Shown here: one piece after another, positions 12,101 to 23,740 of the stretch
Layout: every line of letters begins with the position of its first letter
Numbering within the stretch: the first letter of the stretch is position 1
Source of the DNA: Paramacrobiotus metropolitanus
Taxonomy: Eukaryota; Tardigrada; Eutardigrada; Parachela; Macrobiotidae
Assembly (NCBI RefSeq): GCF_019649055.1
Contig: NW_026570277.1
Span: 186,001 to 250,000 of the forward strand
Direction: 5' to 3'
Length of the DNA stretch: 64,000 bases
Notes under the pieces: model-generated
What the model saw: only the letters and a program-made list of their open reading frames with translations
The model's database searches: none
Told to the model about the DNA's origin: nothing
Translations under genes and position numbers: made by a program

Positions 12101-12369
12101 TATTTTTTTGCGTTGGGAGTAGCGCAGGTACATGATATTTTTGGTGTTGTCACGAGGAAAGTCTAACACCCTCTCGAAATAACAGATAAATCTAGACGTG
12201 AGAGAACACGGGTCACAAAATAAGAGTTTGTTGCCCCAAAGGGGCAAGATACAAAACGTAGGGGAAAAGGGCTGCAACAAACTGATCATTTCCGCAGGAA
12301 ATGCATGAATTCTACGCCAGCAGCCACCGAGGGCGGTTGCTCAGTACATTAAGCAGACACCGTGACACT

Positions 12370-12740
12370 GTATAGTGTATACAAATAACAGTTTGCCGAA
12401 ATTCAAATATCGGGCAGTTGAAACAGAAAATGCTGGTACGTATACTGTAATTCCACAATAACACATGCATAACACTGGGCACTCCTGAATTAACTAAGAA
12501 AATTTCAAAAAGCCACTGCGCTGCATCAAACTTGTCAATGAATTACAGTTGCAGAAATATTGCGAATATGTTGTTCAGTATTTAGCACTGGCAGAGGCGT
12601 ACTGGCTCGTGGGTCTGTCTGTTTAAAAAATTTACGATTTTGCAAAAATTGGCACAAAACGGTGGAGAGCGCAATGTGCGAAGAAAATTTTATTGGTGCT
12701 ATAGTACGAGTATGAGATTACGATTTCATTACAATCACTT
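12370..12740. repeat. Dispersed repeat, copy B without foldback insertion
   Basis: Partner of 10640-11180. The word GCGAATATGTTGTT at about 12560 is the empty counterpart of the foldback insertion site at 10790/10981. Confidence 0.6.
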
Positions 12741-13349
12741 CCTACTGTTTTCTTCACTTGAACGGTTTTTTTGCCGGGAAACAAATGTCCGTAATTTTGT
12801 TGGTTACATAATGTCTGCAGATACAATGATCCGCGCAATGTCATTTCACATTAAATTTTTGAGCATATGTATATCAGGCTGAACCGGCTTTTACTACACG
12901 AGAAACAGATTAAAAAAAAAACACAGCCGTACGGAGCATTCCACCGATTGACTGTATGATCAAGACATTTTTCGCTGAATTGTTTTATATCGCGCTAATG
13001 TACACAATACTCTTAAGTTGCAGTGTAGCCAACAATGGGTGGCAGTGTTTGGTGTTTTTGTCGGCGCGTAGAGCTCATCAGAACTGCGTACCATGTTGGG
13101 CATGCCATAACTAACCGAACAGTTTTCTCTGATTTCTGCATCAATCACCGTTTTTGACACCTAATGTTGTGCGAATCAATGTGGGCTGTGTTGACAGAAA
13201 AACGCTTATGTACACAGTAAAGCTAGATCAATGTTTTCAGCTTTGCAGTGCGCGATCGGTACTTGTAAAAAAGTCATGGTCATATCAGTCAGCATTAATG
13301 ATAGGCAGCAAAAAATACTAACAACAAAACTTTGTATACTTGTGTGTTA

Positions 13350-13440
13350 AAATTTGGAAAATTATTTTTTTGTGGGAACCACTCTTTGTGGGAAATTATT
13401 TTTTTGGGAAATTATTTTTTTGTGGGAACCACTTTATTCA
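13350..13440. repeat. Direct repeats just upstream of the SLC22 start
   Basis: GGGAAATTATTTTTTTG and TGTGGGAACCACT alternate two to three times and end a few bases before the ATG at 13446. A promoter role is possible but unproven. Confidence 0.5.
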
Positions 13441-13445
13441 CCATT

Positions 13446-15672
13446 ATGATCGATCTGGGGAAACAGTTTGACGACGTTCTCAATGATCTCCGCGGCAATG
13501 GACGATATTCTGCGTCCTGATCCCGACCGTATTCTGCTGCTGCTTCTTTGCATCAGCTTTTATAAGTTGCAATAAGAAACTGAAAAACCTGCAAAAAGTT
13601 TTCAAGTCCAATTCGGATAACTGATTACCGAACCGACTGCATTATAGATCTTTATTATCGCGATTCCGGATCACTGGTGCCACGTTCTTCCCGATCAGAC
13701 GCACCTTCTAGCCCAGTCGGAAGCGGCACGCTTACTACCGCGCCAAGATGACGCTCCGGACACATGCTACCGATATAATCTGGATTGTACCAGCCTGATC
13801 AATCGCACCAATTTAAATTTGACCGGCCATTCCGAACTGGGAAAAGTAGCGTGTCAAGCCTGGCAGTACAACCGTACCTACTACTACTACGCGCGTACCT
13901 ACTACCACGACACCATTGTGACCGATTGGGATTTGGTGTGCAGTCGGGACTTCTTGCCGACACTGGCGTTTCTCGTCAACACAGCTGGCACTGTTCTGTT
14001 ACAGAAAGTACAGAGGCACAAAACTACAGAGAATAGTATAACTTTACGTATTGGGAAACACAAGTGCTGATAACTGATTATTCTTCGTGAAACAACAACA
14101 TTAAAGATTTTTAATTCAAGTGCACGCTTTTCTTAACATATTTTCCTAGTAATAGTTATTAATGGTTGTATTAACTTTGAATCGGAAAACATATGAGCGA
14201 GAAAGAAGGAACGATCGATAAAAATAATGGCGAAGTGCACAAACGCCGGTATTATTTGTGGAACGTTAGCGACTAGCCGGAAAACAGTTCAGAGCACAGT
14301 AATAATGCAGCAGCTTGTCGCAATCTAAATTAAAACGAAAAAAAACTACTTAAAACGCGATGTGCGACTTATCACAGTGAAATTTACCAGCGTTTTTATC
14401 GAAGATATCTAATTACGGAAACTATAGCGTTTATTTAGTGCAAATCTGTATGACTGATGGAGCAGTATAAAGTAATTTAAGAGAGACTGATTAAAACGAT
14501 TAGAAATCTAAATTCTTAAAACTATTTTTCCATTTCAGGTTGGCACACCGCTGGGCGGATTCCTCGCTGACCGGATCGGTCGCAAGCGCACCTATCTCTT
14601 TTCCTCTTCCTGCAGATTCTCTTCTTCTCCGTATCAGCCGGGAGTCCACGCGTCTTCTACGGTTTCTGGATTTTTATTGCTTTGACCTTCATCCAATGTC
14701 TAGCCAGCAACATCATGTACCTCGCTCCAACTGACCCTCAGCATGGAGCTGGTCACCCTGGACTTTCGGCTACCTTCACCGTCCTCCTCTCCGTCGGCTA
14801 CACCATCGGCGGGATGGTGTTCAGTGGCCTAGCTTACTACAGCATGCCACGCTTATCCTGGCGCTACTTTACGCTGATTATCACGCTGCCATTTATCACA
14901 TACGCGTCGTACTTTTGGGTGATGCCCGAGAGTCCCCGTTGGCTACTGGCCTACGAGAAATTCGACAGTCTCCGCCAACACCTGCAGACCATGGCGAAAA
15001 TCAATGGCGCCCGCATCAGTGACGCGACGGGGAAGAAGATCGAGCAGCTGTGCGAAGGCGTCACACAGGCGAAACGCGAAGAAAAGGTCACGAAGCACAA
15101 CTCGTATGTGGACCTGTTCCGCCGCCCGCAGATCCGCAAATGCACTCTAATTATGATCGTCTTGACGGTGGCGTGCAGTGCATGCTACAATGGATTGTCC
15201 TTATATGCGCCATCCGCCCTGGGGAGCAATCCGTTCTTTGCGTACTTTCTCGTCTGTGCCGGAAGTTACCGGCCGCGCTCTTTACCAAACTGATCTGCGA
15301 CCGGCTGGGGCGGAAGATTACGATTATGATCTGTTTCTTGTTTGGGGGCACGGCGTGCTTAGCCACCCTGGAGGTGCCGTCGGGGAAAGCGGCGTCTGCC
15401 GGCGTGTTAACGTTGTTTCTGTTCGCCAAGTTGTTCGTGACCAGTGCGTATATCATGCAGGACTTTAATTGGAGAATGTGCTGTTCCCGACGGTGGTGCG
15501 CGGGAAAGCAGTGGGATTGCTGAATTTTCTGGCGGCGTTTGCCAACGGAATCGGGCGGGTGGTGGTGTACGCGGGGTACCATAATCCGTCCATCAGTCTG
15601 GTGATTTTCGGGGGGATTATGGTGTTTGCCAGTGTCTGCTCGGTGTTCCTTCCGGAAACCTTAAAGACGTGA
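13446..15672 (+). pseudogene. SLC22-type organic ion transporter (MFS), frame broken
   Basis: Exons lie at about 13446-13565, 13648-14007 and 14539-15672. The order matches the SLC22 family: FDDVLNDLRGNGRY at the N terminus, a first membrane helix, the large extracellular loop with IPDHWCH, several Cys and N-glycosylation sites (NRT, NLT), TDWDLVC, then the MFS motif GGFLADRIGRK, the SLC22 hallmark PESPRWLL, ICDRLGRK, and a final FPTVVRGKAVG helix pair. Members carry organic cations, anions or carnitine across the plasma membrane. The frame shifts by one base near 13507, 14594, 15262 and 15460, so the copy is decayed or the sequence has indel errors. The frame ends in ACGTGAGT, which can be read as a TGA or as a donor. 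No later exon was found. Confidence 0.8.
14008..14538 (+). other. Intron of the SLC22-like gene
   Basis: 531 nt, AT-rich, with a GTACAG donor and a TTTCAG acceptor, phase 0 on both sides. It is longer than most introns in the window. No nested gene is seen. Confidence 0.6.
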
Positions 15673-16063
15673 GTTGCCGCTGTGTATGGTCCATGTCGTC
15701 ACTCGCATTGGTAAATTGTGTGAGCTGGACGGAAGAACAATGAAGTGGAGCTCGGGTCTTGACGTTAATGTGCTGTGGTTCTGCTAGTTTATAAAAAACA
15801 ATAAAATTTTGTTGTTCTACTTGTGTAGTTAGTTCCACGAAGGGATAATAATTTTTGAAGAAATTTCCAATTTATGAATTGTTTAGGGAGAAGCACAATT
15901 TTTACTCGGTGGCACAAAAGGCGAAAACACAAATATCAAAAGAGTTAGGAGTATTACAAAACAGTAGCAAAATAATCAGCAGTAAACGGGTAAACTATGT
16001 ATGTGAATACACGGAGTACGTCCTGTACTACAGTAATATCCCGTACACGTCAACTGTTTTCAA

Positions 16064-16205
16064 GAGCCACTGCCATCTCGTCCCACTTCGCAGTGCTGAT
16101 CGTCAGCTCCCCGTCCAACCATGCGCAGCATCTCAGACACTTCACCTTGGCAAAGGCCAGTTTCAGTCTGTATGGTAATTGCGATTAAAACAAAACAGCA
16201 AAATT
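16064..16205 (-). pseudogene. GPCR C-terminal tail, truncated
   Basis: The minus-strand frame gives ILLFCFNRNY, then after a one-base shift YRLKLAFAKVKCLRCCAW followed by GEL and an STAK word. This matches the tail of the plus-strand GPCR at 21637-22248 (LLFGFNRNYRIG, AKLRCFRSCGW, GEL). Homology stops at 16205/16206, inside the expected NP-x3-F motif, exactly where an inverted-repeat element begins. Confidence 0.6.
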
Positions 16206-16444
16206 GGACCCAGTTTGTGCTCTGCAAAACATTGCTTGCCGAAAACTTTCTGGTTGCAGTCTTGCCACTGGTGTTTTGATTGCAACAAAGGTTTCAATGA
16301 AAAGTCCAATCACCGATGCGAGTCGATCTGCCATTTATGCCTGCGCTCCAACTGTGAGGCTGATAAAGACGACATCATCGAATGTCAAGACTGCAACCAG
16401 AAAGTTTTCGGCAAGCGATGTTTTGCAGAGCACAAACTGGGTCC
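16206..16444. repeat. 59-bp inverted repeat around a zinc-rich coding piece
   Basis: Arms 16206-16264 and 16386-16444 are reverse complements with about one mismatch; both outer ends read GGACCCAGTTTG. Part of the coding segment described next lies in the right arm and is therefore present twice in opposite orientation. Confidence 0.85.
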
Positions 16445-16449
16445 CACAG
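16262..16449 (+). pseudogene. Cys/His-rich fragment, Polinton-type DNA polymerase B-like
   Basis: The frame shows CFDCNKGFN, NHRC, CHLC, then CQDCNQ and CFAEHK: regular Cys/His pairs like the zinc-rich segment ahead of family B polymerases of Polinton/Maverick elements. Only about 60 residues remain, with no polymerase motifs. The match is from recall of the family pattern. A different zinc-finger origin is possible. Confidence 0.4.
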
Positions 16450-16469
16450 TTCAACAGAAGAAAAGGACC

Positions 16470-18020
16470 TAACAGAAGGTCGAGCTACCACCTCGGGCAG
16501 TCGTAAAAGTCACGGTAACCATAGACTTGGAGGTAGACCCCGCTAAGAACAAGTACCTTATGTACCTCGGCTCGGAGGAAACCTTAGCGGAGGGTATCGA
16601 AATGAAAGATGGTCCGACCCCACATGACGGGAAGAAATTCACCATCCTCGTGGCTAACCATACTAATAAGGAGATCATCATCCGGAAAGAAACAAAATGG
16701 GCCGAATCGAACCGTACGAACATATGACGGACGACCGAAAAGCCCGGGTCAGACTTGCCCAATTAGGTGAGGAAGACCCGGAGACCATCGAAGAGCAGAG
16801 GAAAGCCATCTACTCCATGAAGCGTCCAGAAGTTCAAACACTTCATCGACCATTGACCCTTTACTGTCCGAACGGACCACCGAGGGATCGGATGCTAACC
16901 GACGTCCACGACTATGTGGATAACTGCCCCCGGTGTACCCTTGTGAACAAGCATCGGACCAAACCACCCGGTAAACTTTAGAAGATGGAGGTCGGTGAAC
17001 CCTGGTTCCGTGTATATGCAGACTTCAAAGGGCCCTTGCCTCGGACGGAGACAAAGGGATACCAGTATATTGCGGTAATCACCGACCAGTTCACCAAATT
17101 CACCATCGCTCGAGCAACCAAGACGAACTCTGCAAAAGAGTTCGAGAAATTCTTTGAGGAACATGCTTGCTCAAGTACGGCATGCCGACCCACCTTCACA
17201 TGGACCAAAGATCCCACTTTACGGCTAAAGCTTTCGCCAAGGTGGCTAAGATCTTCGGAATCCAGCTTACATTCGGAATAGCTACCACCTAGAAGGACAA
17301 GGACAGGTTGAACGTTCCATGCAGACGATATGGGACGGAATCTGGAAGTACTGCGACGCTAAGGATGGCCATCGATGGCACCGAGCCCTGCAATACGTGG
17401 TATGCGGAATCAACCGTGCGAAACACGCGACCACCGGGTTTTTACCCTACTACATGCTGTACGGACGCCAGATGACTATACCCCAGGATTTCATCACCGC
17501 AACCAACGCCCCGGATCAGTACACAGACAAGGAGCAGTACATCAGAAGGATGAAAGAACGGCTCCAGCGTGCACATGACATCGCAAAGACGAATATCGAT
17601 GAAGCCTTCGAAAAGAGTGCCGAAGTCTATAATAAAAAGAAGTCAACCCCGGACTTCCGAAAAAGAGACTTAGTCCTGGTGGAGTATCCCAATAAGGATC
17701 CCATCAGGAAGGAACGATACGACAGAGTGTGGACGGTACTTCACCACCGCGGACCCAACAACCTTTGGCTCCGAAATGTCGACACCGGAAAAGAAGACGT
17801 CGTCGCGGTGGATCGTTGTAAACAACACCCGAGCAACAAGCGTCGTCGGATAACCCGATCTTACGGTCAGAAGCGACTCGAGGGAGCCCTGGATAGCAAC
17901 ATTGTAACGGTGCCAGACCCCCATGAGGGTCGACCCGCTCGCAGTACCCGGGCCCGAAAGACTGAATTAGCCGAAGAAAGCCTGAAAAATCGGCCAAAGA
18001 CCCTAAGCAACCGGACTTAA
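16470..18020 (+). mobile_element. Degenerate LTR retrotransposon pol: integrase without reverse transcriptase
   Basis: The region begins with a segment like the linker after retroviral-type proteases (16470-16727, with a VANHTNKEIIIRKET word). A frame change follows, then an integrase zinc-binding piece (NCPRC), the rve core (WFRVYADFKGPLP with the first Asp, HMDQRSHF with the second, GQGQVERS with the Glu) and a C-terminal domain to 18020. Reverse transcriptase and RNase H, expected between, are absent. In-frame TAG at 16979 and frame shifts near 17165 and 17280 show it is dead or badly read. It belongs to the Ty3/gypsy-like integrase group by motif layout. Confidence 0.7.
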
Positions 18021-20440
18021 GGTCGGTGCAGGACCCCAATAAGGGTCGGCCCGGCAAACCGAATCCGGTCGCCAACCTTGAACCGGAGAAGCCGAAAGGT
18101 AAACAAGGCCGACCGAGGAAGAAGCCCCCGTCGGAATTTGAAACACCAGCCCTGCAAGAATTGCAGAAGCAGGCATCGCGGAAGACGAAATTGCGGCCAC
18201 ACCGGAGCAACCGGTGGACTTAGCCAAATCAGCCGAGGCTACCCCGGATAAGCCGGAAGAAATAGCCAAGAAGCCTAAGGCTACCTCGAAGAAGCCGAAG
18301 AAGCCTAAAGCACCAAAGGAAAAGCCGGCCAAGGAGAAGAAACCGGTGAAGAAGCGGGAAAAGAAGCAACCCGACACACCGGCCCCGGCCGCATCGACCA
18401 GTAACCAGGCTGAACCCCCGGCTCCAAAACGGAAGACTGGGACGGCCAAGAAGCCAATGTTAACGGCTCAAGAAGTGCTTAAGGAGGCTCAAGTAGCCGA
18501 AGACGAAGCCCACAAGGACATCCTCGACAGAATTGCCGAGGGACGGGCTGAACCAACTTCAAAAGCTAAGAAGCCAAAGGCTCGGAAGGCTCCCACTTTG
18601 GTGGTTGAGCACCGGCCGTAAGCCAGCGGAAATGAAATTCACCGTTAGCCGGACCCCAAAAGGGACACGGCGCAGCATAAGACCGGTATATGTAAACCAC
18701 GACGTCCCCAATAGGGACGTGGACGAATCGAACCGGTAAAACCGGATTCCTCAGACAGCACCCTACCCGGAGACTCAAACACCATACGACCTGGTACCTC
18801 AATTAAGGTCCGGTCAGAAAAGAAGAAGTTGAAGAAAACATCGGCAAATCTCAGCGAGACCTCGGAAGAGGAGTCGAATGGGAACAACAGTGTTGAACAG
18901 CCGCCAATAGTGGCTAATCAACGTCCGAGACTGAAGAACCCCGGCAACACGGAAAGTTTATCGGAATCGGAGGAATCAGACCATTCCACGGAAGCTAGCC
19001 GGGGCTTACCTGCTCCGCGTCACCGTATGCAGTTCAACCCACTGGCGTCAACAGCCAGACCCTCGGCTCCTACCCAACCCTCGGAGAGGAAAGCCAAATC
19101 TCCGGACACCAGACAGACCACTCGGGCTCGGACGGGAGACCCGAATGGTTAGGGCTGCCCGGACCGAATCGTCAAAGGAGTTAATAGGCGCAAAATGCGC
19201 CGGTGGAGTTTTGAGAATCAACCTCCTCCAGGCGGGATACGGACAAGAACAGATCGTACCCGACCGTAGTAATTATAGAACGTAATTTTAGGACGTAAAC
19301 CATAGACTTTGTTAAGCGTGATACTTCAGTGCTCTGCTCGCACAATCGGACAGAAGCTTATGACCCAGGATGCAAAAGCTGCCGTGCGAATAACCACAAT
19401 TATGGTTCCCGGCATGCTTGCGCAGAATGCATCCTCATCCGGCTGGATAAACAGTCCTCGGTCGGAAGAGCCTCACACGATCAACAGGCTAACGCCTTGT
19501 ACCTTCAAGCCGTAGCAGGGAACTTGAGCGCGTACCTGTATCTGGTTGGTCACCAGAAAGTGATAGACCAGTTGCAGGGCGAGCCATTGCTGCATTTGTG
19601 GGACCTGCACCGTCACCGTCCGCGTACACAAGAACATGGCTGGGATAGAGCCCCACCACCCCCGGAAAATCCGAGGCTGGTAACGCCCGAGAGCGACGTC
19701 GCGCAGAAGACCGCGAGGATGAACGGCTGGAAAAGGCAGCAACACAGGCTCAGCGGGATAGGCTCAACACGGAACCCAATAGGTTCCCGGTTGAACACCC
19801 GGCGCCAACCCACTTTCCGACGACCGCCATACTGACTGGACCAGACGGAACCCAGTACTTGGCCCAACTCACACGGATAGAGGCCCCGGTGACGACACCA
19901 CCAGTCAGCTTACCGGTAGTATCGAGGCTACCTCCGGTACAACCTTCGATGGCGGTAATGACCCCAATAGGGTCGACCCCATCTCCTCAGATGAAACCGA
20001 CTGGCTCCCGACCATCGCTCGGAGATTCGCACTGACGGACGGAGGCAAGTCACCGAGGAAGATCGAAGGCTCAGCTCGGTAAACCTCGGAACCTGCAAAC
20101 CCTCGATGAAAAATAATTCACCGGTAGCCGGACCCCAGTAGGGTTAGGCTTATGATAAAACCGGTCAAGAAGGACATGACGACGTCCCCAATAGAGACGT
20201 TGACGAACTTTTTTCGGACAAACTGGAAGAGAACCATCGCAGATCGCGTTAACCAAATTTTACTACCCCTTCGGAACCTCAACAAGGGATACAACGGTAG
20301 AACCCCTTCAGATCGTGGGTTAACCACGACTCGCTACTATGCCGGACCTTCAACAAGGGATACGGCGGTAGAACGCATGCAGACCGCGGAAACTACATTA
20401 GTTACCCGACCGGACCCTCAATAAGGGATACGGTGGGTTA
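17915..20440. repeat. Dispersed GACCCCAATAGGGTC-type palindromes
   Basis: About ten short palindromes of the form CCC-CAATA-GGG recur near 17920, 18032, 18652, 18703, 19958, 20135, 20187, 20287, 20353 and 20417. They sit both between and inside the frames of the degenerate element. Confidence 0.65.
18026..20100 (+). pseudogene. Low-complexity and gag-like open frames of the same element
   Basis: Successive broken frames follow: Lys/Pro/Ala-rich (18026-18621), Ser/Glu-rich (18829-19152), a piece with CKSC and CAEC pairs (19329-19540), then an Arg/Glu/Ala-rich coil followed by a Pro/Thr-rich tail (about 19685-20038). Composition resembles gag or accessory proteins of LTR elements. Lying downstream of integrase, they may come from a second rearranged copy. 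No standard gag zinc knuckle was seen. Confidence 0.4.
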
Positions 20441-20449
20441 ACTCATCCC

Positions 20450-21610
20450 TGTACTGTGTCCAATGAACCTTAAGAAGTGGACTCCCGGATTGACCCGGCA
20501 ACTACGAGTGCAGCCGTCATCATTTCAGTGCTCGCACCGTACCGGAACGTCTTCCGCGGTTTCCCGCGGACAGTATCCGTCAGAATGTTCGGATCCTCCG
20601 GCACCAACAACCTTCGTGGAAGGATTGTGTCTTTAACCACATCTGCTACCAAAATCGCAGATCCCGACTTCAACCAAGATTGGCTACCATCACCGGCCCA
20701 GAACGGAGCCTTCGCCCGAGCCTATGCTGTCCGAGTCCGCAGACTGCGGCTCTCAACCACATTAAGGATTAATATCGAACCCACCAGGCAGGGCATCAAC
20801 CCTCTCCACGTTGCCCAATAGACGACGAAAATAAGGGTTGTTGCCCGGATGGATCGTCCATCATACTGTAAACACGATCTGCCTGTGGACTTCAGTTCAC
20901 CCAGAGCTACCCCGGGTCTCGACCCTCGCACCCTGGATTTAACCTCAGACTCCAGCATTAACCCTTCCAATGTTGCCCAATAGGTGACAGAGGTTCAAAA
21001 CAGGATTTTTGCCCGGACGGAATATTCAGCACATTAAGGAAACATGACCTGAAGTAGAATCCAGGGCAACCATCGGACTCTACCTTCGTAGCCGAGGCTG
21101 CCACTGGACTTTCAACTTTTCGACAAAGTATCCGAGGGTACAATCGGACTTTAACTTTTCAACAGAGGCTAGCACCCGGATACCAGGGCTACCCTCGGAT
21201 TCAACCCTTCAAGGCCCGGCACTAGGACGGTACGAGACCGGGTCCTTCGCAGAGGCTCGGACTCCCGCCCAGAGGCATGTCAGGCCGGTCGCCATGGCAG
21301 CCTACGAGATGGCAGCCAGCGACAGCCCTGCTTCCGGTGTGCTGACTCACACACGGAGTCGCACTCGCTGTCATACGCTGTATTGACCTCGACTCAGGCT
21401 CAGCTACGCCTTGCCACACCTACGGCTTTACGTCTCGGCCAATCAGCGATCCTTCGCTCGTGTTGGATCAGCCTAGTGCCGCAGATAGGCATTTTCTATG
21501 TTACGGCTCATTCAGCCGCTCATTCCTGTTTAGTCATGATTTTCTCTCGCGCTGGCCACTTGCTATGCGCTTTGCCCATGCTTTACTGCTGTACACAATA
21601 AAGCCTCATT
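20450..21610 (+). mobile_element. GC-rich 3' part of the degenerate element with LTR-like polyadenylation end
   Basis: GC-rich, with recurring GAGGCT and CAACTTTTC words at 21060-21210. An ACAATAAAGCCTCATT stretch at about 21594 resembles the polyadenylation signal of an LTR R region. No matching 5' LTR was found near 16.2-16.5 kb, so the element boundary is uncertain. The frame at 20477-20818 has no recognised content. Confidence 0.4.
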
Positions 21611-21636
21611 ACTCACTGTCGTGAGCCCTCTGTGTT

Positions 21637-22248
21637 ATGCTGCTGATAGCCGCCCCTCCCGGAAACGCATGTACAGGTCCGATGCGCCCCAAACGGCTAA
21701 TCTTGTACCATGGCACAACGATAGTACTGTGCGTCATCGCACTTTTCTTTATGATTATCCTGTATGGGAGGCTGTTACTTCATATGTACCGCCGCGCGCA
21801 GTTGCTGTTTACGACAAGAGTCGCCATATTTGGAGAATTACAGTTGTCCCAACAATGCTGCTCTCTGCCAAACGACGGCTTCAAGAACTTTTTCCAAAGC
21901 AGGGAATACAGAGCAAGCCGGATGTATATTGCCATAACGGTGACGGTGATTTTACCAGTGACATTCCATTGCATCATTCGCTTCATTGCTGGAACTGATG
22001 TTAAAGTCAACCAAAACGCTTTTGCAACAGCCGGTTATTTTATCATGCTCTTATTTACTTTGGTCAATCCGATCTTGTTGTTTGGATTCAATCGCAATTA
22101 CCGAATTGGATTAATGCGGACTTTGGCCAAGTTAAGATGCTTTCGCTCATGTGGATGGAATAACGGAGAACTGGCAACCGCAACAAGTAAGTGCATAGAG
22201 TGCACTCAATTTGCAAGTGAGCGGAAACGTATGATACACGCTTTATGA
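21637..22248 (+). CDS. Rhodopsin-like GPCR, C-terminal half (TM5-TM7 and tail)
   Basis: An open frame of 203 residues shows a loop Cys (NACTG), a helix beginning TTIVLCVIALFFMIILYG (TM5), an Arg-rich loop, TM6 (MYIAITVTVILPVTFHCII), TM7 with the NP-x3-F variant of NPxxY (NPILLFGF) and a Cys-rich tail that may be palmitoylated. The 5' half is missing and the frame starts right after the LTR-like end at about 21610. The ligand is not inferable. A tail homologous to this one lies at 16064-16205 in opposite orientation. Confidence 0.7.
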   Translation: MLLIAAPPGNACTGPMRPKRLILYHGTTIVLCVIALFFMIILYGRLLLHMYRRAQLLFTTRVAIFGELQLSQQCCSLPNDGFKNFFQSREYRASRMYIAITVTVILPVTFHCIIRFIAGTDVKVNQNAFATAGYFIMLLFTLVNPILLFGFNRNYRIGLMRTLAKLRCFRSCGWNNGELATATSKCIECTQFASERKRMIHAL

Positions 22249-22690
22249 TCGGACAATGTATAGCGCAAAGCGCAGACAAGTGATATTAGGTATTTGTTAT
22301 CAGTCGAAAGTTGTCGGAGCTGTGAAGTTCAAAGCACGGGTACGTCATGGAAGTAAGCTTATCAAAATAAAGTTTTCTTTCCACGTCAGACGTGCCATGC
22401 AAGGAAAATAGCCCGGCACATGATACCAAATTGGCACGGATACGTTCAGATTTTTCTTCATTAAACAACTTTTCATTGATTCATTCCATTCCGTATCAAA
22501 TTGTTTATCTTGCTAGCGCAGTTCTTGATGTGTGCAGACTGTACGAGTGCAATTCATGAAAACGATCTGCGCGCGCAACGCTCAGCAACAATTAAGCGGC
22601 GTAACACTTTCTGCGTTGTCTTATAGCGGTTTGTTTGCTAATCGGTTTAGTACGGGAAGTTTTGAGGAAGAAGAAGGAGGCTAGTTAAAA
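22249..22690. other. Intergenic, nothing recognised
   Basis: AT-rich spacer between two GPCR fragments; no repeat or gene recognised. Confidence 0.35.
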
Positions 22691-23030
22691 ATGGAAAACT
22701 CGACTTATCCACCTATTTAAGCGACAACGACGGTCTGCATTGTGTTCTGGATTTAATTATAGCCATTGTCTCGGCTTGTATTATCATAGCGAACACCTGT
22801 TGGCTCCTGTCAGTTGTGCCGCACTCCAAGCAGCGTACTCAAATAGGCGTCTTCTTCATCTCAAACTCCACCTTTGATCTTGTACTGAGTGGTTTGTCTT
22901 CCATTGCCACCTCGTGTTACGTACTGGTATGGGGATACCACATCGACTCATCACCATACACCATGGCTTTCCAGAAAGATGTGATGGCTAGCGCGGACGT
23001 ATTTCATGTAACGGTATATGCGCTTATATG
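22691..23030 (+). CDS. GPCR N-terminal exon (TM1-TM2)
   Basis: ATG at about 22691 (ENSTYP, with an N-glycosylation site). After a one-base shift near 22710 the frame continues as LHCVLDLIIAIVSACIII (TM1), a short loop, VFFISNSTFDLVLSGLSS (TM2) and a third segment starting VMASADVFHV, cut by a GTAACG donor at about 23009. The layout fits a rhodopsin-like receptor. It may be the start of a gene tandem to 21637-22248. Later exons were not identified. Confidence 0.5.
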
Positions 23031-23740
23031 TGTTTGACCTTAATATTATAACAGAAGGCTGATGATGGGCCTCCGTTTACAGTGGGTTGGCTACACTCCG
23101 CGCCACGACGCACAACAACCGAAGGTGATGGTCAAAATTGAAAAGGCGAAGACGCTACACAGTTCAGAGAATTACAGGAATCAGGAAGACGAAAAGTCAT
23201 TCCGAACGAACGATCGAACGAACGAAAGAAAGAAAGAAAGCTTTCTCATCGAAGTTTATTAGCAATTGAAGAAGTGCGGATGGCTGCGAAGCAGCACCGT
23301 GCCCGACTGATTTCCGTAGACTCATTCTCATCTCCACAGAAGCTAGAATTCGGAGCACACACCGCCCACAGGCTACTGATTACATCATCGGCTTTAAAAC
23401 CGACCAATCAAATAAAACATAATTATTTGAATCTAATAGCACTCGGCGCTATAATATACAGGTGCAGTGTATGTACGAAGAGAGAGCTCGTGCCATCAGC
23501 GTTCACCCAACGGAAATCGTTGACATGGAAATCAGCCGTACTCGGACATCACTATTTTGCCCCTCGTTAGAGATCGACTTGAACAAGTGCATTGTCGGCA
23601 CATGAGAAATGTCTTGAAAATTCAGTTTTAGTAATACTTCTACATACAAGAAATCAAAGCTAAAACATCGTACTGAAAGGTATGGTTTTAATAATTCTAG
23701 TTTTCCGGCATATGCCATATTTTATTGCGTGCCAGACGGA

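Noticed and set aside
15855-16178. 107-codon plus-strand frame downstream of the SLC22 gene
   Set aside because: Its 3' part is antisense to the GPCR tail at 16064-16205; the rest has no recognisable content.
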